The notes below the pieces were generated by a model. That model was not told the origin of the DNA, searched no databases, and was given only the letters and a program-made list of their open reading frames with translations. This document shows positions 1 through 7,802 of a stretch of 20,045 bases of DNA, piece by piece. Each line of letters begins with the position of its first letter. The stretch's first letter is position 1. The translations under genes were made by a program, and so were the position numbers. The stretch comes from JBEIDK01 sp040383485 (lineage in GTDB: Bacteria > Bacteroidota > Bacteroidia > UBA4408), in NCBI GenBank assembly GCA_040383485.1, contig JBEIDK010000049.1:1-20045 (forward strand), given 5' to 3'.

Positions 1-1535
1 GCGTTCTACAACATCTTGCATACCATCATAAACCAAATCAAACATTGAAGGTGCAACAGTTGTATAATTTTTTGTTTTAAACTTTTTCGAATGTTCGTCC
101 GACTTGCCAATCTTTTTTATGATGTGAGGTGTATAGTAGAAGCCTTTGTTGGCAATTATGCACATAACATTTGCCATTTGTATAGGAGTTATGCCTAACT
201 CTCCTTGTCCAATTCCTAATGAAACGCAGGTAGAAGAACGCCAATGACCTTTTCCGAATACCTTGTCATAATACTTTACTGTAGGTACCATACCACGCAA
301 CTCATTTGGCAAATCGCTATAAAGTCTTTTACCAACGCCAAAACTGAGTACATTATTGCGCCAGTGGTTGTAACCATCTTCGGTATTTTTGTACTTGTCT
401 TGGTCAACAATACTTCTAAAAACATAGCAGTGATAGGTGTTGCATGAATGTTGTATGGCAGCTCTTAAGGAAATGCTTCCGTGTGTGGCATCGCACTTTA
501 CCGTATGGCCACTCATGCGATAACCGCCTGGGCAAGGGTAAGTTTTTTCAGGCGTTAGGCAACCTTCTTGCAGTGCAATCAAATCATTGATCAATTTGAA
601 TGTTGATCCGGGAGGATAATACGCCATTAATGCTCTATTAAATAAAGGTTGCAATGGGTCGCGCAATAGCTTTACATAATTTTTAGACCGCTCACGTCCT
701 ACTAGTAAGTTAGGGTTGTATGATGGCGCTGAAATGCAAGCCAATATCTCACCCGTTTGTGGGTCAATGGCAACCATACCGCCAATTTTATTAGCAAAAA
801 GTTTCTCGCCATACTCTTGTAAATCAGCATCTATAGTTGAAATAATGTTAGAGCCTGTTACAGCTGCTGTATCATACATGCCGTCTTTAAAATGACCTTT
901 AGTGCGATTAAAAACATCAACCATTAAAATTTTTAGTCCTTTAACCCCTCTAAGCTCAGTTTCATATGATTTTTCTAGTCCACTAATTCCTATGTAATCT
1001 CCATTTTTATAATAAGAATTTTTTTCAATCGTTTTTTCTCCGCCTCACCTACGTATCCTAAAGCATGCGCAGCAATGCTTCTAGGGTATTTTCTTAATGT
1101 TCTACTCTGCACATAAAAGCCATTGTATCTATAAAGTTTTTCCTGCAAGGCAGCATAATTCTGCTTCGAAATTTGTGCAGCAAACACCGAAGCCTTATAG
1201 GTTGAATAACTTCTTATCTTTTTTATCTTACTAAGGAATTCTTCTTTTGTAATGTTAATGGTGGTGCAAAGGTCATTGGTATCTAAATTTTTAATTTCTT
1301 TAGGAACTACCATTAAGTCATAAGCGGCTTCATTGTATACCAACAAATCGCCGTTTCTGTCATAAACTAAACCACGTGCGGGATAGTCAGGAGTGTATCT
1401 TAACACATTGTTGTTGGCTGATAGTTTATATTCATCATTAAATACTTGTACATAAAAAAGACGTAAAATATATATAATACAAACCACTGAAAATATGCTA
1501 ATTACAACATACTTACGGTCATTAAAAACACTCAT
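1..1535 (-). CDS. mrdA: Penicillin-binding protein 2 (peptidoglycan transpeptidase), frameshifted, 3' end outside window
   Basis: This is the elongation-specific D,D-transpeptidase that cross-links peptidoglycan with RodA and the Mre proteins. One membrane anchor lies at about residues 9-32, followed by the PBP dimerisation segment (PARGLVYDRNGDLLVYNE). The transpeptidase domain has the SxxK motif (STFK, codons at 595-606) and the SxN motif (SCN, 439-447); the KTG motif would lie left of position 1. The first 181 codons (1535-990) run into a TAG. Downstream the correct frame stays open to position 1 without a stop. Adding one A to the A6 tract (plus-strand T6 at 1032-1037) joins the halves and restores the conserved stretch KTIEKNSYYKNGDYIG. 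Both halves are otherwise intact, so a sequencing error or a very recent mutation is likely. The start is ATG at 1535. The promoter -7 match at 1572-1579 suggests its own transcript. rodA may follow off the left edge. Confidence 0.9.
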
Positions 1536-1571
1536 GAAAAATAAAAATTATATGAAATAAACTATCGCTTA

Positions 1572-1579
1572 CAAAAGTA
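1572..1579 (-). promoter_or_regulatory. Bacteroidota-type -7 promoter element upstream of mrdA
   Basis: The minus strand reads TACTTTTG, an exact match to the Bacteroidota -7 consensus TAnnTTTG, 37 bp upstream of the mrdA ATG. No TTTG is present at the expected -33 position, so this rests on the -7 box and its placement only. Confidence 0.4.
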
Positions 1580-1643
1580 ATTTTATTTAGTAATGAATGA
1601 TAAGTAGAATAAAAATATTTTACAGTGAAAACAATAAAATATT

Positions 1644-2153
1644 TTAAAGGTTATTGAGCCTGAAAATTGCATATAGGTGCTCGTCTAAATACTCTTCAAA
1701 TTTGAATACAGATTGTTTCAATATTGCTTCTTTATGAAATCCACATTTTTCTAATACACGCATAGAAGCAATGTTAGGATGAAACACATGAGCCTTAATT
1801 TTGTTAAATAAAAAATTTGTAAAGGCATAGTCAACCAGTAAATTTAAGGCTAAAGTTGCAATTCCCCTTCCCCAATATTCTTCTCCCACCCAATAGCCAA
1901 GTTCTGCAGAGGCAACATAAATATCCTCACCCGGAAAAATCCCTATTGAACCGACAATAACACCATCTGCTTCAATGGCAAAAACTAAATTAGGATGTGA
2001 CAGTTGAATCCACTCTATAAATTGAATAGCATCATCAAATGAATAAGGATACGGAAAACGGTTGCGCATAAACTTTGCAATATTATAGTTGTTTGCTATT
2101 ATTGAAAGCTGATGAGCATGTTCTATTTGCCAAGGAATAAGTTTTACCGACAT
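1644..2153 (-). CDS. GNAT family N-acetyltransferase (RimJ/RimL-like)
   Basis: A 169-residue single-domain GNAT protein that would transfer an acetyl group from acetyl-CoA to an amine. The acetyl-CoA binding motif A is visible as GYWVGEEYWGRGIATLAL, with the R/Q-x-x-G-x-G/A pattern as GRGIA, near residues 87-104. It is followed by the family's typical C-terminal segment (VFHPNIASMRVLEKCGFHKE), in which the Asn-x-x-Ser and the GF pair are characteristic of RimJ/RimL-type enzymes (Acetyltransf_3). Length fits the family. The substrate cannot be told from sequence; despite the family name, ribosomal protein acetylation is not implied. The ATG at 2153 is 72 bp from the divergent bshA start, so the two share a short regulatory region. 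mrdA begins 108 bp downstream on the same strand with its own likely promoter. Confidence 0.88.
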   Translation of the reverse strand: MSVKLIPWQIEHAHQLSIIANNYNIAKFMRNRFPYPYSFDDAIQFIEWIQLSHPNLVFAIEADGVIVGSIGIFPGEDIYVASAELGYWVGEEYWGRGIATLALNLLVDYAFTNFLFNKIKAHVFHPNIASMRVLEKCGFHKEAILKQSVFKFEEYLDEHLYAIFRLNNL

Positions 2154-2203
2154 AATTTTTTTAACTAAACAAATTAAAGGATTTTAAACCAGCAAAAATA
2201 AAT

Positions 2204-2211
2204 TACGTTTG
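2204..2211 (+). promoter_or_regulatory. -7 promoter element of bshA
   Basis: TACGTTTG matches the TAnnTTTG consensus exactly and ends 14 bp before the bshA ATG, implying a very short leader. The -33 region has TTTTAA rather than a clear TTTG. Confidence 0.45.
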
Positions 2212-2225
2212 TAAAAAAATATATT

Positions 2226-3371
2226 ATGCGCATCGGTATTGTTTGTTATCCAACATTTGGTGGTAGTGGAGTTGTAGCCACCGAGCTTGGAATTGCACTT
2301 GCAAAACAAGGACATAAAATTCATTTTGTTTCATATAGTCAACCAGTAAGGTTAGATTTTTTTTCTGAAAATATTTTTTATCACGAGGTATTAGTTTCAA
2401 ATTATCCATTATTTGACTACCAACCTTACGAACTTGTTTTAGCAAGTAAATTGGTTGATGTTGTTAAGCACGAGAAGCTAGATATTTTGCATGTGCACTA
2501 TGCCATTCCTCACGCCAGCGCAGCCTATATGGCGCAACAAATATTGGCCGATGAAGGAATAAAAATACCTTTTATTACAACTTTGCACGGTACTGATATT
2601 ACTCTGGTAGGTAAAGATGCATCATTTGAGCCTGTGATTACTTTTGCAATTAATAAGAGTAATGCTGTTACTTCTGTTTCTCAAAATTTGAAAGAAGATA
2701 CTTACAAAAACTTTCATGTAACCCGTGATATTGAAGTGATACCTAACTTCATTAATATTAGTGAATATAATGCAATCAGACAAAACTTAATTGAAAGAAA
2801 AACTGCGTGTACAAAAAAAATGTACGCACCTAAAGATGAAAAAATACTCATGCACATTTCTAATTTTAGAAGGGTAAAACGGGTTGAAGATGTTGTAGAA
2901 GTTTTTGAGAGGGTGCTAAAAAAAATACCTGCCAAATTATTGTTGATAGGAGATGGACCTGAACGTCAAAAAATAGAAATGCTTTGCCGCGAAAAAGACA
3001 TTCATAACCATATTAAAATATTAGGTAAGATTACTAGCCCTGAAAATATTTTACCCATTGCCGATTTATTTCTATTGACTTCTGAAACTGAAAGTTTCGG
3101 ATTGGCAGCCTTAGAAGCAATGGCAAGCGGTGTGCCTGTAATATCAAGTAATTCAGGAGGATTGCCAGAGGTAAATATTCCAGGAAAAAGTGGTTACCTT
3201 AGCAATGTTGGTGATGTTGATGATATGGCTGAAAATGCATTGAAAATTTTAGCATCAAAAGATTCATTACAAAAATTTAGAGATGGTGCGCTTGAGGTAG
3301 CAAATCAGTTTGATTTAGAAAAAATATTACCGCTTTATATTAACTTGTATAAAAAAGTTATTGGCGCTTAA
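2226..3371 (+). CDS. bshA: N-acetyl-alpha-D-glucosaminyl L-malate synthase (bacillithiol biosynthesis)
   Basis: A GT-B fold, GT4-family glycosyltransferase that joins UDP-GlcNAc and L-malate to give GlcNAc-malate, the first step of bacillithiol synthesis in the cytoplasm. The 381-residue length is typical. Family signatures are visible in order: an N-terminal CYPTFGGSGVVATELGIALA glycine-rich loop, VSYSQPVRL, the central LHVHYAIPHASAAYMA, the TTLHGTDITLVG block, VTSVSQNLKEDT, and the C-terminal sugar-nucleotide site ETESFGLAALEAMASGVPVI (the E-x7-E motif). These blocks distinguish BshA from generic GT4 enzymes. The ATG at 2226 starts exactly at the conserved MRIGIVCYPT. No bshB or bshC gene is adjacent. 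The gene ends 13 bp from the convergent STAS-like gene. Confidence 0.95.
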   Translation: MRIGIVCYPTFGGSGVVATELGIALAKQGHKIHFVSYSQPVRLDFFSENIFYHEVLVSNYPLFDYQPYELVLASKLVDVVKHEKLDILHVHYAIPHASAAYMAQQILADEGIKIPFITTLHGTDITLVGKDASFEPVITFAINKSNAVTSVSQNLKEDTYKNFHVTRDIEVIPNFINISEYNAIRQNLIERKTACTKKMYAPKDEKILMHISNFRRVKRVEDVVEVFERVLKKIPAKLLLIGDGPERQKIEMLCREKDIHNHIKILGKITSPENILPIADLFLLTSETESFGLAALEAMASGVPVISSNSGGLPEVNIPGKSGYLSNVGDVDDMAENALKILASKDSLQKFRDGALEVANQFDLEKILPLYINLYKKVIGA

Positions 3372-3384
3372 TACAAACAGTTTA

Positions 3385-3789
3385 CTAATGAACCTTAGCT
3401 TTCTTTTTAAGCTCTTTGATCCATCTTTTTGCTTCACCAATTGTATTAAACATTTTTGTAGGCACTGGCGGATTATTGAATTGTAGATAAAAATTAACTA
3501 GAATTTTAATAGCAAATGAATTTACTACAATTGCGTCAGCATATCTATATTTAGATAATTCAGAACTTGCATAATAGTTTCTTGCATCGGCAGTTGAGTG
3601 ATAATCGTCTGTTGCGTTTATAATTACATAATACTTGGTAAATTTGGTAAATTCAACAGCCTCCTTTACCATGGCTTCCATTTCTTTAGCATCAATTAAT
3701 AGTTCGCTTGTGGGAGTTATTGTTAGAACAGAATCCTCAAATTCAAAATTTGCCAAATTAGTTGTAAGTTTCTCAATTTTACTATTCAT
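3385..3789 (-). CDS. Small STAS/SpoIIAA-like domain protein, function unknown
   Basis: A 134-residue cytoplasmic protein with no signal peptide or membrane segment. The predicted pattern alternates beta strands and helices: VLTITPTSEL, a helix ELLIDAKEMEAMVKEAVEF, then YYVIINATD, a helix STADARNYYASSEL, ADAIVVNSFAIKILVNFYLQF, and a C-terminal helix GEAKRWIKELKKKAK. The ADAIVVNS-x-A-x-x-I-x-x-x-F block followed by PPVPTKMF resembles small single-domain STAS/SEC14-like proteins that are common in Bacteroidota. STAS domains usually bind partners or small ligands; no kinase or phosphatase partner is encoded nearby. The family call is by pattern and should be treated as tentative. It stands alone, convergent with bshA and divergent from rnr. 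Confidence 0.7.
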   Translation of the reverse strand: MNSKIEKLTTNLANFEFEDSVLTITPTSELLIDAKEMEAMVKEAVEFTKFTKYYVIINATDDYHSTADARNYYASSELSKYRYADAIVVNSFAIKILVNFYLQFNNPPVPTKMFNTIGEAKRWIKELKKKAKVH

Positions 3790-3811
3790 GAATTTTACAC
3801 GTAACTATTAA

Positions 3812-3819
3812 CAAATGTA
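3812..3819 (-). promoter_or_regulatory. -7 promoter element of the STAS-like gene
   Basis: The minus strand reads TACATTTG, an exact TAnnTTTG match, 22 bp upstream of the ATG at 3789. No good -33 TTTG is present. Confidence 0.4.
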
Positions 3820-3932
3820 AAACAAAAGGTAATCATAAAACAACTTAAAATTAAATATACTCTATTTTATTTTCGTTTAATGGGGCTTACCAACAAGCAA
3901 ATTTATTAGTTTATATTGCGAAAAAAAAATTC

Positions 3933-6155
3933 ATGAGTAAAAAAAGTAAAGGCACAAATCCTATTAATGTGCATCAGGTAACAAATCAAATTGTTTCCTT
4001 ATTTAATCAAAACCCTAGTAATTCATTCACATATAGTACCATTACAAAACGCATTGCATTAAGAAAAAATAATAGACCCGAAATACAGAGTTCAGTTCAA
4101 TTTATATTGGATACTTTAAAATTTGATGAAACAATAAAAGAAGTGTCAAAAGGAATTTATAGACTTAATCAAGATAACGTTAAGCACGAAATTGGTGTTT
4201 TAGATACCATGCCAAGTGGTAATGGTTTTGTTTCTGTTATAGGTTTAGATAAAGATGTATTTATATCGGCAAATAAAATTAATGGGGCTTACAAAGGCGA
4301 TACCGTAAAAATTATTGTCACACCTCAACGAGGAAAAGGCCGCATAGAAGGTGAAATTGTAGAAATTATTAAAAGAGCAAAAGATACTTTTGTAGGTGTT
4401 ATTGAAATTGGAAAATATAACGCATCACTTGTTTCTGTGAATAAAAATGTGCCTGATATTTTTATTCCCTTACCTAAAATTAATGGGGCTAAAAACGGAC
4501 AAAAGGTTGTAGTTAAAATTGTAAATTGGGGGAATAACAGTCATAAATTGGAAGCAGAGGTTACAACCGTTTTGGGTAATCCCGGCGATAATGAAACTGA
4601 AATGCACGCTATTCTTGCTGAATACGAATTGCCTTATAAATTCCCGAAAGAAGTTGAAAAAGAAGCAGAAAAAATATCTGAAATCATTACAGAAGAAGAA
4701 ATAAAAAAACGCAGAGATTTTAGAAAAACCACCACCTTTACAATTGACCCAGTTGATGCAAAAGATTTCGATGATGCTTTGTCATTTAAAAAACTTCCGA
4801 ACGGTCATTATGAAATTGGAATTCACATAGCCGATGTAGCCCACTACGTTATACCAGGTAGCATATTAGATGACGAAGCTTATACAAGAGCAACATCGGT
4901 ATATTTAGTAGATAGAGTAGTACCAATGCTACCTGAAAAATTAAGTAATAAGGTATGTTCGCTAAGGCCAAATGAAGAAAAACTATGTTTTGCAGCCGTT
5001 TTTGAATTGGATGAAGAAGGAAATATTTTCAATGAATGGTACGGTAGAACTATTATTAATAGCTGTCGTCGTTTTACATACGAAGAAGCACAGCAAGTTT
5101 TAGAGACTGGTGAAGGTGATTTAAAAGAGGAATTATTAACTATGAATGGTATCGCAAAAAAAATGCGTGCTGTGCGTTACAAAAAAGGTTCAATAAGTTT
5201 TGATACCCGCGAAGTAAAATTTCATATTGATAAAGATGGAAAGCCAACAGGAGTTTATTTTAAAGTAGCAAAGGACAGTAATAATCTGATAGAAGATTTT
5301 ATGCTTTTAGCAAATAGGAAAGTTGCTGAATTGATTAGTGGCGCAATTGAGAAGGTGAAAGAAAAAGAAAAAGCAAATGCATTTGTATATAGAGTGCACG
5401 ATAGTCCTAACGAAGACAAGTTATTAGCATTCTCAAAGTTTGCTAAAAAGTTTGGATATAAAGTAAAAACTACTGGTCACCTTGAAATAGCAAAATCATT
5501 AAATGTAATGCTTGATGAGGTAAAAGGTAAGAAAGAGCAAAACTTAATGCAAACATTAGCGGTGCGCAGCATGGCTAAGGCAGTGTACACAACCAAGAAT
5601 ATTGGGCATTATGGTTTAGCATTTGAGCATTATACGCATTTTACATCTCCAATTCGCAGATATCCTGATGTATTGGTGCATAGATTATTAGCCGATTACT
5701 TAAGTGATTCAGAATCTAAACCTAAAATTAAACAAGTAGCTGATAAATTATTAAAACGCACTGTTACTTATAACTCTGCTATTCTTGAACCAATGTGCAA
5801 GCACGCTAGCGATAGAGAAAAATTAGCAGCCGATGCCGAACGTTCAAGCATAAAATACAAGCAGGTTGAATTTATGCAAGATAAGGTGGGTAACATTTAT
5901 AAAGCACTCATTTCGGGTGTAACAGAGTTTGGAATGTTTGCCGAAATAGAAGAAAACTTATGTGAAGGCTTTGTGAGGTTAAGCAATATTAAATCTGATT
6001 TTTTTGAGTTTGATGCAGATAATTATTGTGTTACAGGTCGCAGAACAAAGAAGGTGTATCGTATTGGCGACGAAGTGTATATTAAGGTGTTGAAAGCAAA
6101 CCTAGTTAAGAAACAGTTAGACTTTGAATTAGAGAGTCCTGACTTCATTATTTAA
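3933..6155 (+). CDS. rnr: Ribonuclease R
   Basis: A processive 3'-to-5' exoribonuclease that degrades structured RNA and takes part in RNA quality control. The 740-residue protein has the standard order. An N-terminal winged-helix segment (residues ~8-75) is followed by cold-shock OB folds (GNGFVSVIG at ~90 and a second at ~145-215). The RNB catalytic domain carries DPVDAKDFDDA (D272, D278, D280, D281 bind the metals) and HFTSPIRRYPDVLVHR. A C-terminal S1 domain spans ~650-735 (GVTEFGMFAEIEENLCEGFV). The protein stops almost directly after S1 (ELESPDFII) and lacks the long Lys-rich tail of the E. coli enzyme, although the N-terminus (MSKKSKGTN) is basic. The ATG at 3933 follows an A-rich tract with no Shine-Dalgarno, usual in this phylum. 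Confidence 0.97.
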   Translation: MSKKSKGTNPINVHQVTNQIVSLFNQNPSNSFTYSTITKRIALRKNNRPEIQSSVQFILDTLKFDETIKEVSKGIYRLNQDNVKHEIGVLDTMPSGNGFVSVIGLDKDVFISANKINGAYKGDTVKIIVTPQRGKGRIEGEIVEIIKRAKDTFVGVIEIGKYNASLVSVNKNVPDIFIPLPKINGAKNGQKVVVKIVNWGNNSHKLEAEVTTVLGNPGDNETEMHAILAEYELPYKFPKEVEKEAEKISEIITEEEIKKRRDFRKTTTFTIDPVDAKDFDDALSFKKLPNGHYEIGIHIADVAHYVIPGSILDDEAYTRATSVYLVDRVVPMLPEKLSNKVCSLRPNEEKLCFAAVFELDEEGNIFNEWYGRTIINSCRRFTYEEAQQVLETGEGDLKEELLTMNGIAKKMRAVRYKKGSISFDTREVKFHIDKDGKPTGVYFKVAKDSNNLIEDFMLLANRKVAELISGAIEKVKEKEKANAFVYRVHDSPNEDKLLAFSKFAKKFGYKVKTTGHLEIAKSLNVMLDEVKGKKEQNLMQTLAVRSMAKAVYTTKNIGHYGLAFEHYTHFTSPIRRYPDVLVHRLLADYLSDSESKPKIKQVADKLLKRTVTYNSAILEPMCKHASDREKLAADAERSSIKYKQVEFMQDKVGNIYKALISGVTEFGMFAEIEENLCEGFVRLSNIKSDFFEFDADNYCVTGRRTKKVYRIGDEVYIKVLKANLVKKQLDFELESPDFII

Positions 6156-6267
6156 TCATCCCTCAAAAATGAATTAGTATAAATGAAATAAGATGTTTCA
6201 AGATGATTGTTTATAAAATAATATACCAATAATATCCGAATCTATTAAGTTTCCTTGCATTTTAGTT

Positions 6268-6427
6268 CAAGGCTCTTCTGGCCTCATTTTTTCTGGTTTT
6301 TCAATTCAATCAAATTTCGTTAAGCCATGTAGGTAGTTCCGAAGGATGAGGAAATCACCTACAGGGTAGTAATTTTATTGGATTGAAAAATTGCAACCTT
6401 AGGAGCAAAAGAAAGAATGAAGCCTTG
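6268..6427. repeat. Nested inverted-repeat element
   Basis: Three arm pairs sit one inside another. The outer pair is CAAGGC (6268-6273) with GCCTTG (6422-6427). The middle pair is TTTTTCAATTCAAT (6297-6310) with ATTGGATTGAAAAA (6377-6390), 13 of 14 complementary. The inner pair is TGTAGGT (6328-6334) with ACCTACA (6357-6363), perfect. The concentric order means a single folded RNA or DNA structure of about 160 nt is possible. No known riboswitch or ncRNA family was recognised; a MITE/REP-like intergenic repeat is an alternative. Confidence 0.55.
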
Positions 6428-6434
6428 ATTTTTG

Positions 6435-6458
6435 TTACTTTTCATTAAGGAAAAGTAA
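6435..6458. terminator. Perfect 9-bp hairpin, possible terminator
   Basis: TTACTTTTC (6435-6443), a 6-nt loop, then GAAAAGTAA (6450-6458). It lies 34 bp beyond the amidase stop and 280 bp beyond the rnr stop. There is no long U-run directly after it on the plus strand; on the minus strand it is followed by CAAAAATC. It may be bidirectional, but the weak U-tract keeps confidence moderate. Confidence 0.4.
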
Positions 6459-6491
6459 GATTAAATTTCATAATGCCTTTTTGAGGGAATA

Positions 6492-7802
6492 CTATTTAGG
6501 TTCTTGCTTCTCAGTTTTTAAAATCTCTAATGCATCTTTAACAGCGATTTTTTCTTTACCATTAAATGCAACTGTAAACGCATCCTTAAAGCCTTTTTTT
6601 CTCAACCTATTTTGTTCCTCTAATGCTTCTTTAAAGGTTATACATTCACCTGCAAAGTATTTAAATTCGTTTCCTATTTTTAATTCACTAACATTTTTTA
6701 TGCCCTTAAACTTAGGATATTTCGCCGATAATTTTTGTGCAGAACTATAGAACTGTACTTTAAAAATGATTTTTGTTTCTTCATTTTTTGTTGGAACCAT
6801 TTTTACAATAGGTTTACGCTCAATGAGAGGCTTTGAAGTATCAATCGCTAAGTTTATTATGGTATCTTTTTTTACTATTTCAGGTTTTTTTTCTGGAGGT
6901 AAAATAGGCTTAATTTCTTCTTTTACAACTGCAGTAATAGTATCCTTTATTGATGTTGCTTCTTCATCATGAAAACTTGTTTTGTCATTGCATGGCAAAA
7001 TATTCTCCAACGCATCATTATATTTATTTTTTACACCTTTTACTTCGTCTTTATATTTTCTGAACGCTAAAAATATAGAAGATGCTAAGTATTCTTGTCC
7101 TTTTTTAGAACCTAAAAATTTCTCTTCTTCAGGGTTTGTCAAGAAACCAGTTTCAGTAAGTAAACTAGGCATTGATGTTTTCCAAAGCACTAAAAATCCT
7201 GCTTGCTTAACTCCTTTGTTAGCCCTGCAAGATTTGGTTTTATAGTAGTTTTGTATCTTATCGGCTAAATTTAAACTTTGGTCAAGATGGGCATTTTGAT
7301 ACATGGTGAAAATAATGTTTGCCTCATCTGAGTTCGGATCAAAATTTTCGTAATTTTTCTTGTAATTGTCTTCAAGTAGTATAGAGGCATTCTCTCTTCT
7401 TGCAACATCTAAATTTCCTTTTGTCTTGTGCAATCCCATTACATAAGTCTCACTTCCAAAAACTTTTTTGTTGGGCGATGCATTGCAATGAATACAAATG
7501 AACAAATCGGCATTGTTGTCGTTTGCAATTTTAGCACGCTCATTTAATTCTAGAAAAATATCGGTTTTTCTGGTATATACAACCTTTACATCAGGACAAT
7601 TTTCTTCTACAAATTTTCCAAATTTTAGTGCTACCGCTAAAGCAACATCTTTTTCTTTGTGTTTAGTGCCATGGCAACCCGGATCATTACCACCATGTCC
7701 AGCGTCAATGACAAGTACAAATTTCTTATCTGTTTTTTGTTGTGCTTGAGTGTATGTTGTGAAGCACAAAAAAATAATAAATATGAATTTTAATATCTTC
7801 AA
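6492..7802 (-). CDS. Secreted N-acetylmuramoyl-L-alanine amidase (Amidase_3)
   Basis: A zinc peptidoglycan amidase that cuts the bond between MurNAc and the stem peptide in the periplasm. A signal peptide covers residues 1-20 (KILKF, a hydrophobic core, then TQA/QQ). The Amidase_3 fold spans ~28-255, with zinc ligands H36 (DAGHGG), E50 (KHKEKD) and H105 (CIHCNAS) and the catalytic E217 (LLTETGFLTNPEEE). A Pro/Lys-rich linker (~280-345) leads to a C-terminal SPOR-like segment (FKVQFYSSAQKL ... EALEEQNRLRKKGFKDAFTVAF), which may help septal or peptidoglycan binding. The start is a TTG placed directly after the TAA of lnt and in the same frame. There is no in-frame ATG before the catalytic domain, and the TTG gives a complete signal peptide, so this start is well supported. 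The protein is probably translationally coupled to lnt. Confidence 0.93.
   Translation of the reverse strand: MKILKFIFIIFLCFTTYTQAQQKTDKKFVLVIDAGHGGNDPGCHGTKHKEKDVALAVALKFGKFVEENCPDVKVVYTRKTDIFLELNERAKIANDNNADLFICIHCNASPNKKVFGSETYVMGLHKTKGNLDVARRENASILLEDNYKKNYENFDPNSDEANIIFTMYQNAHLDQSLNLADKIQNYYKTKSCRANKGVKQAGFLVLWKTSMPSLLTETGFLTNPEEEKFLGSKKGQEYLASSIFLAFRKYKDEVKGVKNKYNDALENILPCNDKTSFHDEEATSIKDTITAVVKEEIKPILPPEKKPEIVKKDTIINLAIDTSKPLIERKPIVKMVPTKNEETKIIFKVQFYSSAQKLSAKYPKFKGIKNVSELKIGNEFKYFAGECITFKEALEEQNRLRKKGFKDAFTVAFNGKEKIAVKDALEILKTEKQEPK

Larger units (their letters stand above)
6156..6491. other. 336-bp gap between convergent rnr and amidase genes, rich in inverted repeats
   Basis: No coding potential is seen on either strand. 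The gap holds a set of nested inverted repeats (6268-6427) and a separate perfect hairpin (6435-6458), described as separate entries. It lies between two 3' ends, so transcription termination from both sides is expected here. It is also a place where a non-coding mobile repeat could be tolerated. Confidence 0.7.

Noticed and set aside
244..447. Plus-strand open frame of 67 codons within the mrdA region
   Set aside because: It is antisense to the conserved transpeptidase coding frame (SxN region) and shows no protein-like features of its own.
2170..2177. CAAATTAA as a divergent promoter for the GNAT gene
   Set aside because: One mismatch to the -7 box and wrong spacing to the nearest -33 candidate.
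3876..3890. TTAATGGGGCTTAC upstream of rnr, also found inside rnr near 4280
   Set aside because: A 14-bp match with no symmetry or function visible; the frame from this ATG stops after nine codons. Probably chance.
6481..7749. Several plus-strand open frames of 68-89 codons
   Set aside because: They are antisense shadows of the amidase gene, whose zinc-site motifs are intact.
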